Below are positions 44,760 to 57,000 of a DNA stretch of 64,000 bases, in pieces (position 1 is the stretch's first letter; the number at the start of each line of letters is the position of its first letter). The DNA comes from Planctomycetaceae bacterium. GTDB taxonomy: Bacteria > Planctomycetota > Planctomycetia > Planctomycetales > Planctomycetaceae. The notes under the pieces were generated by a model. The model saw only the letters and a program-made list of their open reading frames with translations, was not told where the DNA came from and searched no databases. A program made the translations under genes and the position numbers. The stretch spans positions 5,222,001 through 5,286,000 of the forward strand of contig CP051247.1 of the NCBI GenBank assembly GCA_017795105.1. The letters are read 5' to 3'.

Positions 44760-45698
44760 GTGCCAAGCCGTTTGAACGCAGACGACTTCTATCCTCAAGA
44801 GGAACGGCACGAATCGGGCAAGGAGTCGGAGTCCCCCGGGACCAGCCGACAGCAAAGCGCCCAGGAGTGTTCACCGTTGATGCATCGACTTTCGCTCAGT
44901 CAGATGACGACCAAGAAATGGAGCTTTGAAGACGACCTGGACGCCGTCCAGAAGCTCGGCCTTCGGCACATCGGTCTCTGGCGATGGAAATATGAAGAAA
45001 TGTCCGAGCAGGCCACGGCCGATCTGCTCGAAAAATATCAGCTGAAACCGTCCAGCATTTCCTGGGTCGGCGGCTTCACCGGAACCAACGGCTATCTGCT
45101 CGAAGATGCCCTGGCCGAAGCCGAGGAAGTGATCCGCTTCGCGAGCTGGATCGGAGCCCGAAACGTGGTCGTTTCTACCGGCGAGCAGGGGCGGCACATT
45201 CATTCACACGCCCTGCGTCTGGCGGTCGAATCGCTGAAGTATCTGGGCGATTACGCAGCCGAGTATGGCATCGAACTGGCCGTCATGCCGATGTCGGCTT
45301 CCGCCGCTTACGGGTGGACTTTCCTGACCTCGCTGCGAAAATGTAGAGAATTGATCGAGGAGTGCGATCACCCTTACGTCGGCGTCTGTCTGCACAGCTA
45401 CTATGCGTTGCAGGAACGTCACTGGAAGAGTGAGCTTCGCAATCTGCTACCCGACGTCAAACTGGTTCGGCTCTGCGATGGACAATCGTCGGCCAAACCC
45501 CGTCGGCAATGCCTGCCGTATTCGGGGAAAATGAACCTGACGGGCTGGCTGGATTTCCTCGAAACGAATGGATACCGTGATATCTACGAGATCGACACGT
45601 GGTGCGATGAAGTGTGGCAGAGCGATCACATCGAGCCGTTCCAGCGATCTCTCGAAGCCCTCAACGCTCACTTTCCTTCCTTCCGCGACGAAGGGTAG
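44760..45698 (+). CDS. Sugar phosphate isomerase/epimerase-like TIM-barrel protein
   Basis: 312 aa from GTG 44760 (AAGGA 9 nt upstream); the first 40 residues are polar and non-conserved, and a start at 44880 is possible. Xylose isomerase-like barrel: MHRLSLSQMTTKKWSFEDDLDAVQKLGLRHIGLWRWK, RNVVVSTGEQG, IELAVMPMSASA, VGVCLHSYYALQ, LVRLCDGQ, GYRDIYEIDTWCDEVW. Metal ligands are partly atypical (LAVMPM where LAIEPL is usual), so activity is not assured. No signal peptide. Confidence 0.82.
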   Translation: MPSRLNADDFYPQEERHESGKESESPGTSRQQSAQECSPLMHRLSLSQMTTKKWSFEDDLDAVQKLGLRHIGLWRWKYEEMSEQATADLLEKYQLKPSSISWVGGFTGTNGYLLEDALAEAEEVIRFASWIGARNVVVSTGEQGRHIHSHALRLAVESLKYLGDYAAEYGIELAVMPMSASAAYGWTFLTSLRKCRELIEECDHPYVGVCLHSYYALQERHWKSELRNLLPDVKLVRLCDGQSSAKPRRQCLPYSGKMNLTGWLDFLETNGYRDIYEIDTWCDEVWQSDHIEPFQRSLEALNAHFPSFRDEG

Positions 45699-45822
45699 AT
45701 CGCGTTGGTCGTCGTAGCGTGTGTAAGCCTGACGCCGTTTAAGGATGTTCAACACCAGCCGCGATGATTCACCGGACAAGGTCTAACCGCGTCGCAGCGA
45801 CTTGCCAGGCGACGCGAACAGA

Positions 45823-46524
45823 ATGTCCAGCCCCCATCTTCTGACGATTGAGGAACTGGCCCGCGAGATGGGCCGCGATCTGCGTGAGGTCGAACGCCTT
45901 GCCGCCAAGGGAAACATTCCCGGCCGCCGTGTCGATGGCAACTGGGTCTTCCAGGCCAACGAGATCCGCGAGTGGATCGAGAAAGAATTCGAGAACTACT
46001 CGGTCGATCAATGGGAAGCGCTCGAAAGCTCCCAGCAGTCTGAAGAAGTCGACCAGGAATGCCCCGTCACCAGTCTGCTGCAGCTGGAAACGATGGAGAT
46101 TCCCATTCAGGCCCGCACCAAACGCTCGGTTCTCACGCGGCTGGTCAAGCTGGCAGGCAATTCTTATCAGGTCTGGTCGCCCGACGAAGTTCTCAAGGCG
46201 GTGATTGAACGCGAAACCATCCAGAGCACGGCCATGGAAGAAGGGGTCGCCATCCCTCACCCGAGAAACCCAATGCCCGACGCGATCGGCGAGTCGATCA
46301 TCGCCTTCGGCAGCTCCAGCAACGGCATCCCCTTCGGCGGCACTCGCGGCCTGACGCACCTGTTCTTCCTGATCCTCTGCCGCGACAACACCACGCACCT
46401 GCAGGTCCTGGCCCGCCTCGGCCGCCTCTTCAAAATCCCCGGCTTCCTCCGCGAACTCAGCCACGCCGAAACCCCGGAAGAAGCCTACCGCATCATCGAA
46501 GACGCCGAGAAAACGCTGTCGTAG
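45823..46524 (+). CDS. HTH (excisionase/MerR-type) - PTS EIIA fusion regulator
   Basis: 233 aa. Residues 5-55: excisionase-type winged HTH (LTIEELAREMGRDLREVERLAAKGNIPGRRVDGNWVF). Residues about 85-230: PTS EIIA type 2 (fructose/PtsN) domain with phosphoacceptor His146 in GVAIPHPRNP, and LFFLILCRDNTTHLQVLARLGRLF. Usually EIIA(Ntr) relays phosphate from EI/NPr to control proteins; fused HTH suggests direct transcription control by PTS phosphorylation. No transporter (EIIB/C) gene adjoins. Start ATG 45823; a TTG at 45802 is in phase. Confidence 0.9.
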   Translation: MSSPHLLTIEELAREMGRDLREVERLAAKGNIPGRRVDGNWVFQANEIREWIEKEFENYSVDQWEALESSQQSEEVDQECPVTSLLQLETMEIPIQARTKRSVLTRLVKLAGNSYQVWSPDEVLKAVIERETIQSTAMEEGVAIPHPRNPMPDAIGESIIAFGSSSNGIPFGGTRGLTHLFFLILCRDNTTHLQVLARLGRLFKIPGFLRELSHAETPEEAYRIIEDAEKTLS

Positions 46525-46548
46525 CGGACAGAGGTTGGTCGGCATCAA

Positions 46549-46684
46549 ACGGGTAGCCCCGGTTGCTCCGCTACCGGGGCCGACGTAGTCGGCAAGAGAT
46601 TTCAAAGATCGATTCGAACTGAAAGCGTGTTGACAGACCTCTTGTGGCTTCGCCACCCCGGTTGAATCAACCGGGGCTACCCGG
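46549..46684. repeat. Family K inverted pair with GNA mini-hairpins
   Basis: Left arm: GGGTAG + CCCCGGT..ACCGGGG with nested AGCGGAGCA-type loop, mini-hairpin CCGAC-GTA-GTCGG, tail CAAGAG. Right arm, inverted (46684 to 46634): GGGTAG + CCCCGGTTGA-T-TCAACCGGGG, mini-hairpin GTGGC-GAA-GCCAC, tail AAGAGGTC, the same tail as family H at 32698. Begins 25 nt after the EIIA gene stop. Confidence 0.85.
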
Positions 46685-46765
46685 TGGGCGGCTCAACGTC
46701 CGATACGAAAGATTCGCTCGGTCCCGCTCGATGGATGACGCGATACGTCGCCGTCAACTTCAGTC

Positions 46766-46918
46766 GGTGGCACAGACATTCCTGTCTGTGGACGGAACCC
46801 CGGCTGCGGATTCAAGCCGCTGTGAATACGCAGCGACGATGAGCGTCACGTCTCGTATTGATCGACCGCGAACAAGATGAAACGTCGATCACGCACAGAC
46901 AGGAATGTCTGGGCCACC
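46766..46918. repeat. Family B inverted pair, intact homologue of the interrupted copy at 50242
   Basis: Forward arm GGTGG + CACAGACA-TTCC-TGTCTGTG; inverted arm at 46891-46918 (one stem change). The 40 bp around the forward arm (CGTCAACTTCAGTC.. to GGACGGAA) match 50229-50278, so both copies derive from one element. No gene in 46525-47112. Confidence 0.9.
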
Positions 46919-47112
46919 CATTCGGAAGTTCGGCGGGTCACCGAACCCTCGGCGGCTTCGGTGCGTCTCCTCCGCGTTATCCCTGTGTTTCTTCCCGGCT
47001 CCCGCCGCCTGCCATCCGGCGATCACCGATCAACGCGTTCGCTTGCGTGACGGGGGCGAAAAGCGTAAGAACGTGGCTTGAGATCTGATCCATCGAACCA
47101 GAAAGAAGAGTG

Positions 47113-48798
<1,686 letters not shown>

Positions 48799-48805
48799 GG
48801 GTTGG

Positions 48806-49022
48806 GCGTTGGGCATTAGGCGTTAGGAAAGCAGGCTGGGATAGCCGAAGGCGTATCCCAGCAAATCGACGCCCAACAATGAAGACGATCCCCGTTGGGG
48901 CTGACGAATTCGACACGAGCTCGTCCCTCAACGGGAGTTGAGTCCTGGTAGGGTGCGTCTTGACGCACCGTGCGAAAGTGAGTCCGTCCAAGATTCTGGT
49001 GCGTCGAGACGCACCCTACTGT
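48806..49022. repeat. Palindrome cluster after ilvD (nested hairpin and L pair)
   Basis: 48835-48862: stem GCTGGGATA / TATCCCAGC around an inner GCC-GAA-GGC triloop, itself flanked by GTTGGGCGT / ACGCCCAAC. 48949-48974 and 48999-49022: family L arms, GTAG + GGTGCGTC..GACGCACC, inverted to each other 50 bp apart. May terminate ilvD, though no T tract follows. Confidence 0.8.
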
Positions 49023-49038
49023 CTGCGAGTTGCAAACC

Positions 49039-50169
49039 ATGTTCAGCCCAACCACGATGGACGACCTTCAACAGTGGTGGCAGAACCGCTCCCCGGAGCA
49101 GGGGCCTATTCGCTGGATGCAGTCCTGGCCGGAGGAACCCACGACCGAGCCGGAACTCTCGCTGCAGAATCTGCGGAGCATCGTCGACTATCCGCATCGT
49201 GATATGACGATCACGGTCGAAACTGGACTGACGCTGGCCGATCTGCAACGAACCCTCGCCGAGCACGGGCAGCGGCTGCCGTTGAATGTCCCCGTGCCCG
49301 AGTCCACTACCGTGGCCGATCTGATCTGCCGCAACTGGTTCGGTTCGCTCGTCTGCGGACACGGCACCCCTCGCGACTGGCTGCTTGGCATCGCCGCCAT
49401 CGACGGACGCGGCCGCATCTTCCGAGCCGGCGGTCGGGTCGTGAAGAACGTCGCCGGCTACGACGTCCCCAAGCTACTCATCGGCTCGCGGGGCCAACTC
49501 GCCATCCCGCTCGAAGCGTCCTTTAAAGTGCTCCCGGTCGCTGAATCCAGCCAGACCCTGCGGATTGAAACGGACAGCTTCGAACAGCAACAGAAGGTCT
49601 GGACCGCACTCCGAGAACTTCCGTTCGATCCGGTCATCTTCGATGTTCACTCCCACGAGCGGTCCCTCATCCTCGGCGTCGAAGGCCCGGCCAGCGTCTG
49701 CTCACGACTGCTCGAACAAATCGAAGCAGCGGCTCGCTCCACCGGAACCGTGCGAATCCTTCCCGACGATGGCCAGACCATCGACAGCTGGCGAACGATT
49801 GAGCAGGCTCTACAGGAGTTGAATGAGCCTCCCGTGGTCCTTCGCCTCGGCGGCCGCCCGTCGCAAACGATCCCCCTCCTGGAACTCGCCGAACAGTTCG
49901 GCCTGAACGCAATCGGCCACGCGAGCCGAGGAGCCGTCACGGCGTTCGGTTCCGCAGCAACTCTTCAGGGACGCGAAGCCGAGCTGCACGAACTTCTGCG
50001 ATCGTTCAAAGCAACCGCAGAGGTTCTGACTGGCTCCGCCGAACTGCAATCGCGACTCAACAACGATCAGACCACCGCCTCCGACTGGCCAATCCGCCAG
50101 GACCTGAAAAGCGTCTTCGATCCCAACGGCCTGCTGGAACCACTCGCCACGGCAGAACCCGCCCAATAA
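49039..50169 (+). CDS. FAD-binding oxidoreductase, GlcE-like (glycolate oxidase FAD subunit type)
   Basis: 376 aa. PCMH/FAD_binding_4 domain: MTITVETGLTLADLQRTLAEHGQRLPLNVPVPESTTVADLICRNWFG..GTPRDWLLGIAAIDGRGRIFRAGGRVVKNVAGYDVPKLLIGSRGQLAI, the VKNVAGYDxxKL signature of GlcE. Unlike GlcD it lacks the large C-terminal domain; it ends with DLKSVFDPNGLLEP. Works with GlcD and GlcF in glycolate oxidation to glyoxylate; those partners are not in the window. Confidence 0.87.
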   Translation: MFSPTTMDDLQQWWQNRSPEQGPIRWMQSWPEEPTTEPELSLQNLRSIVDYPHRDMTITVETGLTLADLQRTLAEHGQRLPLNVPVPESTTVADLICRNWFGSLVCGHGTPRDWLLGIAAIDGRGRIFRAGGRVVKNVAGYDVPKLLIGSRGQLAIPLEASFKVLPVAESSQTLRIETDSFEQQQKVWTALRELPFDPVIFDVHSHERSLILGVEGPASVCSRLLEQIEAAARSTGTVRILPDDGQTIDSWRTIEQALQELNEPPVVLRLGGRPSQTIPLLELAEQFGLNAIGHASRGAVTAFGSAATLQGREAELHELLRSFKATAEVLTGSAELQSRLNNDQTTASDWPIRQDLKSVFDPNGLLEPLATAEPAQ

Positions 50170-50241
50170 CAACGGGCTAGCCGGATGCGGGCGGTTCGCG
50201 ACCCTCACCCTGGATAACACCAGACGTTTCCGTCAACTTCA

Positions 50242-50671
50242 GTCAGTGGCACAGACATTCCTGTCTGTGGACGGAAACCATGGCCGCGGAAGCGAGTCGC
50301 TGAGAATTTGCGAAGACCATGCTGGTCTCGTACTGTGTCAATCGACTGCAGATAGGGATGCAACGCCAATTGCGCACAGACAGGAATCAGTAGATGCCAA
50401 CTTTGTCGGAATGCCTCTATGTCACCGTCAGGGGTGGCCCCGAAAGATTCTTTCGGGGCGGCGCAGCCGTCGGCGAAGCGGTATTTGACGTCTCGTTGAG
50501 AGGTGGTGCAGTCATCTGGAATACCAAGCGAAGGTTGTCATCCAGGCCCGCGGAAGGTGCGTCCTCCTACGGCTTCGCCGCCCTGATAGCACAGCTATCA
50601 GGGCCACCCATAAGGTCTGCGTCTATAACGACGTCCTGAAATTGGAGGCTACCGAGGAATGTCTGTGCCAC
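50242..50671. repeat. Family B inverted pair split by a 267-bp insertion
   Basis: Forward arm 50242-50270 intact. The inverted arm is broken: left half ends CACAGACAGGAAT at 50387, right half resumes AGGAATGTCTGTGCCAC at 50655. Joining them at AGGAAT rebuilds the arm seen intact at 46891 and 38339. Confidence 0.9.
50388..50654. mobile_element. MITE-like 267-bp non-coding insertion with 6-bp target duplication
   Basis: Flanked by AGGAAT on both sides (50382-50387 and 50655-50660). Ends CAGTAG.. and ..CTACCG are imperfect inverted repeats (CAGTAG against CGGTAG). Carries no gene; holds a family D arm (about 50431-50480: GTGG + CCCCGAAAGA-T-TCTTTCGGGG, mini-hairpin GGC-GCA-GCC) and an inverted family E arm (about 50563-50612: stem CTGATAGC-TGT-GCTATCAG, mini-hairpin GGC-GAA-GCC), the same D..E order as 19751-19930. 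Confidence 0.7.
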
Positions 50672-50706
50672 CCTTTCGGATGGTCAGACCGGCATCCCGA
50701 TCGGAA

Positions 50707-52650
<1,944 letters not shown>

Positions 52651-53266
52651 TGGGAACTCCAGTTCCAAATGCCGATATGATTAGGGATGGCAGTCTACTG
52701 CAGTGGGGTTGAGGACGGGCGTACTCCATTCCCCGATATGCCACTCTCTTCTTTCAACTACCTCACTCCGGAGAAATGGTTTCATCCCTTTACCCCTGGC
52801 GTTCCGGAATTGGCAGGTTTTTCGCCTACAGGAGCGAGGAGTGATCGGTAAAAATAATGATTTTCCACGCGAGTTGACTGTTTGTCGTGAAGTTTGTTCA
52901 AACAGTAATGATATTTCATTGACAGGCAGCCGACACTAATTGAAACTCTCTATATAGGCAAGTTCCGATCAGTTCTGGTCGAGGATGATCGCTTATTGAC
53001 GGACTCGGAGATCGCTTTTCCGAGCATCCATTTCAAAGATTTTTTCGCTCATGTGTCCATTCGGACAGTTTGCGCACACCATTTGCTGACAGTTCCAATC
53101 GTTCCTAGTAACAGGAGGGCCATTCTCAGAGCCGAACCGTCATTTCAGGCGGTTTACGGCTGATCACGTATAAGTCACGACTAAAGCCTTCTCCGCCCGT
53201 AAGGACGCTCTCACCCTGATAGTGGCCGCGTGTTTTCTGGCGGAATGATTCGGGGGAGACGATGCC
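52651..53266. other. Divergent AT-richer intergenic region
   Basis: 616 bp upstream of both the monooxygenase fusion and the LuxR-type regulator. Contains an inverted repeat CTGTTTG / CAAACAG (52878-52884, 52899-52905) that might be an operator. No convincing gene, no member of the dispersed palindrome families, and no promoter with good spacing recognised. Confidence 0.35.
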
Positions 53267-53920
53267 ATGGGAGCTAAGGGCCAGGCGACCGTGTATACAG
53301 TCTTTTGCGAAGATGCGCTCACGACATCCAACGTCGAACATCTGCAGAACGCAGGATTTGGTGTGAGGCATCTTGTTGACGTGGAGGAACTGTCCAAAGA
53401 AATTCGACCTCACACGGTCGGCTGTGTATTGGTGAATCGAAGCCAGGAAGGAACAGAACCCGAGCAGGTGCTTCGTGCCCTGGGGGCACAGCAGTCTCTG
53501 CTGCCGGTTATCGTTCTCTCGAGCCACATAACCGTCGATTATGCCGTTCATGTGTTGAAGGAGGGGGCCTGGTCGGCCCTGATCGCTCCCTGTGAAGACC
53601 GGCAGCTGCTCCAGAATGCCGAGGAGGCGGTGGAGGAATCGCTTCGTCGCTACGAGATCCGAGCGCAGGATCTCGACCTGATTGAACGCTTTCGCAGTCT
53701 CGATTCCGACGAGTTCAATATTCTTGAAGAACTCGTGCAGGGCCGAATTAGTAAAGAGATCGCGCTGCGACTCGATATCAGCACCCGCACTGTCGACCGC
53801 CGCAAACGAGCGTTGTTCGACAAACTTGAGATCGACAGCCTGGCCGATCTCCTGCTTTCCTATCTGCGGTGGCAACAGGTCGATGCCTCGTTCCGCAATT
53901 CGCCGAATCACTTCCGCTAA
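53267..53920 (+). CDS. LuxR/FixJ-like transcription regulator with degenerate receiver
   Basis: 217 aa. GGGGGAG upstream of ATG. Residues 8-125 align with FixJ-type receivers, but the phosphoacceptor Asp position reads GCVLVNRSQEG (Asp to Asn), the Thr/Ser position is VLSSH and the conserved Lys-Pro is replaced by LIAPCED. C-terminal LuxR-type HTH (about 145-205): LDSDEFNILEELVQGRISKEIALRLDISTRTVDRRKRALFDKLEI. So DNA binding looks intact while phosphorylation does not. A pseudo-receiver regulator, possibly controlled by protein contacts or expression level. Confidence 0.88.
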   Translation: MGAKGQATVYTVFCEDALTTSNVEHLQNAGFGVRHLVDVEELSKEIRPHTVGCVLVNRSQEGTEPEQVLRALGAQQSLLPVIVLSSHITVDYAVHVLKEGAWSALIAPCEDRQLLQNAEEAVEESLRRYEIRAQDLDLIERFRSLDSDEFNILEELVQGRISKEIALRLDISTRTVDRRKRALFDKLEIDSLADLLLSYLRWQQVDASFRNSPNHFR

Positions 53921-54007
53921 ACCGAGCCGTCGCCTCTCGGTAGACCGCTCATGCGATTGAACAGCCCGTATCGGTCATGCTGTCTCGGCACTCTTGAAGG
54001 CACAAGA

Positions 54008-54052
54008 AAAGGACCTGCTGCTCGTTGAGCAACAGGTCCTTTGTCGTTTCAA
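54008..54052. terminator. Bidirectional terminator between convergent genes
   Basis: Stem AAAGGACCTG..CAGGTCCTTT with inner pairing GCTC/GAGC; A/T-rich on both sides. Lies between the regulator (plus, ends 53920) and the giant exoprotein (minus, ends 54071). Confidence 0.75.
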
Positions 54053-54070
54053 GTTGTTGGTTCGACCGGC

Positions 54071-57000
54071 TTACAGATCGGCCAGCAGGTCGAGCAGGCT
54101 TTGATCACCGAACGTTTCGTTCACGTCGTCGACGGATTCCGAACTCACGTTCGAAGTCGAACCAGCCGGAGTGCTTCCTTCGTTCGATCCACCCTGCGTC
54201 TGATCTGCGGACGAGGACTGGAATCGTCCCGCCAGGTCGGCCAGGCTCGCCCCATCGGTTGCCGGAGCCATCGGCGGAGCCGGCGGAATCGGAAGGCCCG
54301 GAGCGTCGTATTTGCCTGTCTGGACGCCGACCCATGTCAGAGTCGGATCCCACACCGGGCCGGACTGCGTCGTGAAGGACGATCCATCGGAGATCGAGTA
54401 CCACCAGCGTCCGCCCGTGCGAGTCGGCTGACCATTGACCAGCGTTTGGCGCTCGGCTCGTCCGGCGAGATCGGCTCGTCCGTCGCCATTGAAGTCGCCG
54501 ATTTGGACGTCTTCCCAGAGAACGCTCGAACTCCAGCGGGTCCAGTATCGCGTGGTGAAGCTCGTGCCGTCGGAAATTCCGACCCACCAGATATCGTTGG
54601 CAGTGCGTCCGGCGACATCGTCCAGGCCGTCTCCGTTGAAGTCGCCTGCCACGATATCCTGCCAGCCAGCGGTCGCCTTCCAGTTCGACCAGGAGGTCGT
54701 CTGCAGCGATGAACCGGTTGACAGTGAGACCCACCAGCGGCCATTGGCTGCCCGGCCGGCGATATCGGTGCGTCCGTCGCCGTTGTAGTCGGCAAAGGTC
54801 ACATCCTGCCAGCCGGCATTGGCCGACCAGACGCCGAACGAGCTGAAGGTGAAGTCGCGACCGTTCGACAGACCCATCCACCAGCGACCGCTTGCGGTCC
54901 GCAGGGCATAGTCCATGAAGCCGTCGTTGTTGAAGTCGCCGACTCCAACGTCCTGCCAGCCGGCGTCGGCCTTGCGGGCGATCTGAGCCCAGCTGACATT
55001 CTCGAACTTCGTTCCGCGAGACTCGGCGATCCAGATCTTTCCGTCGATTTCGGCCAGGCCGACGATGTCGTCACGACCATCGCCATTGGCATCGAGCACG
55101 CGGATGTCGGTGAAGGCGGTCGTGGTGACTCGCCACCGTCCCCAGCTCTGGATGTCGTAGTCGCTGCCGGTCGAAATGCCGACGAGCCACTCGCCATCGC
55201 TGGCCATCACGGCGAGGTCGTCGCGACCATCGCCGTTGAAGTCGCCGGTCAACGATGTCTGAACCGTGCGACCATTCAGATCGAACATGCCCCAGGTCCG
55301 GGCGGCGTAAACACCGTTCGAGCTGGTGTTAACCAGGGCTCGGGCATCGCCGTTGTGCAGGCTCAGTCCCACGATTCCCGAGACGCCGGCCGGAGCCATC
55401 GCATCGGAGCCGTAGACTTGGATCTCGTCGAACGTCATCCCTTCAGAGGGGAACGAGTTCGTGCCGGTTTCCTGCAGTTTCACCCAGACCGTGCCGTTGA
55501 GCTGCAGGCCAAGGCCCTGAGCAATTGCCGACAGGTTGTAGACGAAGTTGTTGTAAGTTCCGTTCGAAATCGGATTAACGAAGCTGTCGAGCCGATGCCA
55601 GGTGTTGCCATCGATGCTGAAGGAAACCCCATCGCCAATTGTCGAGCCGGTGAAGACCGCCGGCAGAGGATTGTCTCCGTCGGCCGTTTCCCGCTGCCAG
55701 AAGTCGAGAGTGATGTTCTGGTAATCGGCTGCATCGAAGCTGAAGACGGCTTCGTTGATCCCGGTCGTTCCACTCGTCGAGTGATCCATCCCCAGGTGAT
55801 AGGTGCCAGCATGCACCTGACCCGAAGTCGCGTTCGTCGTCAAAGCACGAATGCGGCCCGAATTGGTCGAGCTGGTCGTCAGCTGACCGGTTGTGCCCGA
55901 TTCGAAGCCTTCGTAGAACAACTGCGTTTGCGTCTCGGCAACGTTCTTGAGCACAACCGTCACGACGGCGGTGTCGGTCAGTCCCGGTGTGCCGCCATCG
56001 GTCACCTGGACGTTGAGTCGGAAGACCGGGTTGGTCTCGAAGTCGAGAGCAGCCGCATTGTTGACTCGCAGACGACCACTGCTCGGATCGAGCGAGAACG
56101 CATTGTTCGTATTGCCGCCGGTGATGGCATAAGTCAACTGGTCACCCAGGTTCGGGTCCTGAGCATCCAGATAGCCGACAATCAGATTCGGGATCGAATT
56201 CTCATTGATGAAGAACGTCTGATCGTTCAAGACCGGCGGCTGATTGTTACTCGGCGAACCGTACAGCCGCAGGTTGTCGAACGCGAATCCGTCCGTTCCC
56301 GTCGAGGTGACGCCGTAATCATCGTACTGCTGGAGCTTGATGAAGAAGTTGCCGTTCAGGTTCAACCCATTGTCCGAAGCGAACTGCGTCAGGTCGAACG
56401 TGTTGGTGGTATACAGCGAGGTTGAAGCCGAGCCGGTCAGACTGATCAGCCGATACCAGGTGTTGCCGTCCGTACTGATTGCAACCCCATCGTAGTTCCC
56501 CGAACCGACGAAGGTTGTCGGCATCGGGTTATCTTCGTCGAAGAACTCTTTCTGATCGAAGTCGAAGTTGAGCTGGGAGATCCCGTTGGCGTTCACTTCC
56601 AGGACAACTTCGTTCAGCGACGCGGCAGTGCCTTCGTTCCCCGAATCGAGAATCAGGTGACGATTGCCGGTTCGCGGCTGGAACTGGCTGGTTGTGTAAA
56701 CTCGACCGCCGGTCGTGCTGGAGACCACATAAGGGGCTCCAACCGGAATCAGATTGCTCGGAGGAGTCGAGTTCGGGAAGTCTTCGAAGCCGTCGAAGAA
56801 CGGAATCGTGACTCCGTCGAGCAGATCAAGCACGTTGATCGTGATCACAGCCGTATCCGACCTGTTCGGGTTGCCATCATCGGTCACCTGAACAGTAAGA
56901 TTGAACGTCGGCTGAATCTCGAAGTTCAGAGCGTTCTGGTTGTTGACCGTAATCGTGCCCGTGCCAGCATCGATGGCGAAGGCATTGTTCGTGTTTCCGC

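Noticed and set aside
50388..50654. A conventional insertion sequence
   Set aside because: Too short and without transposase; kept as a MITE-like element only.
52703..52939. 78-codon frame upstream of the LuxR-type regulator
   Set aside because: No ribosome site, AT-rich promoter-like region, no similarity.
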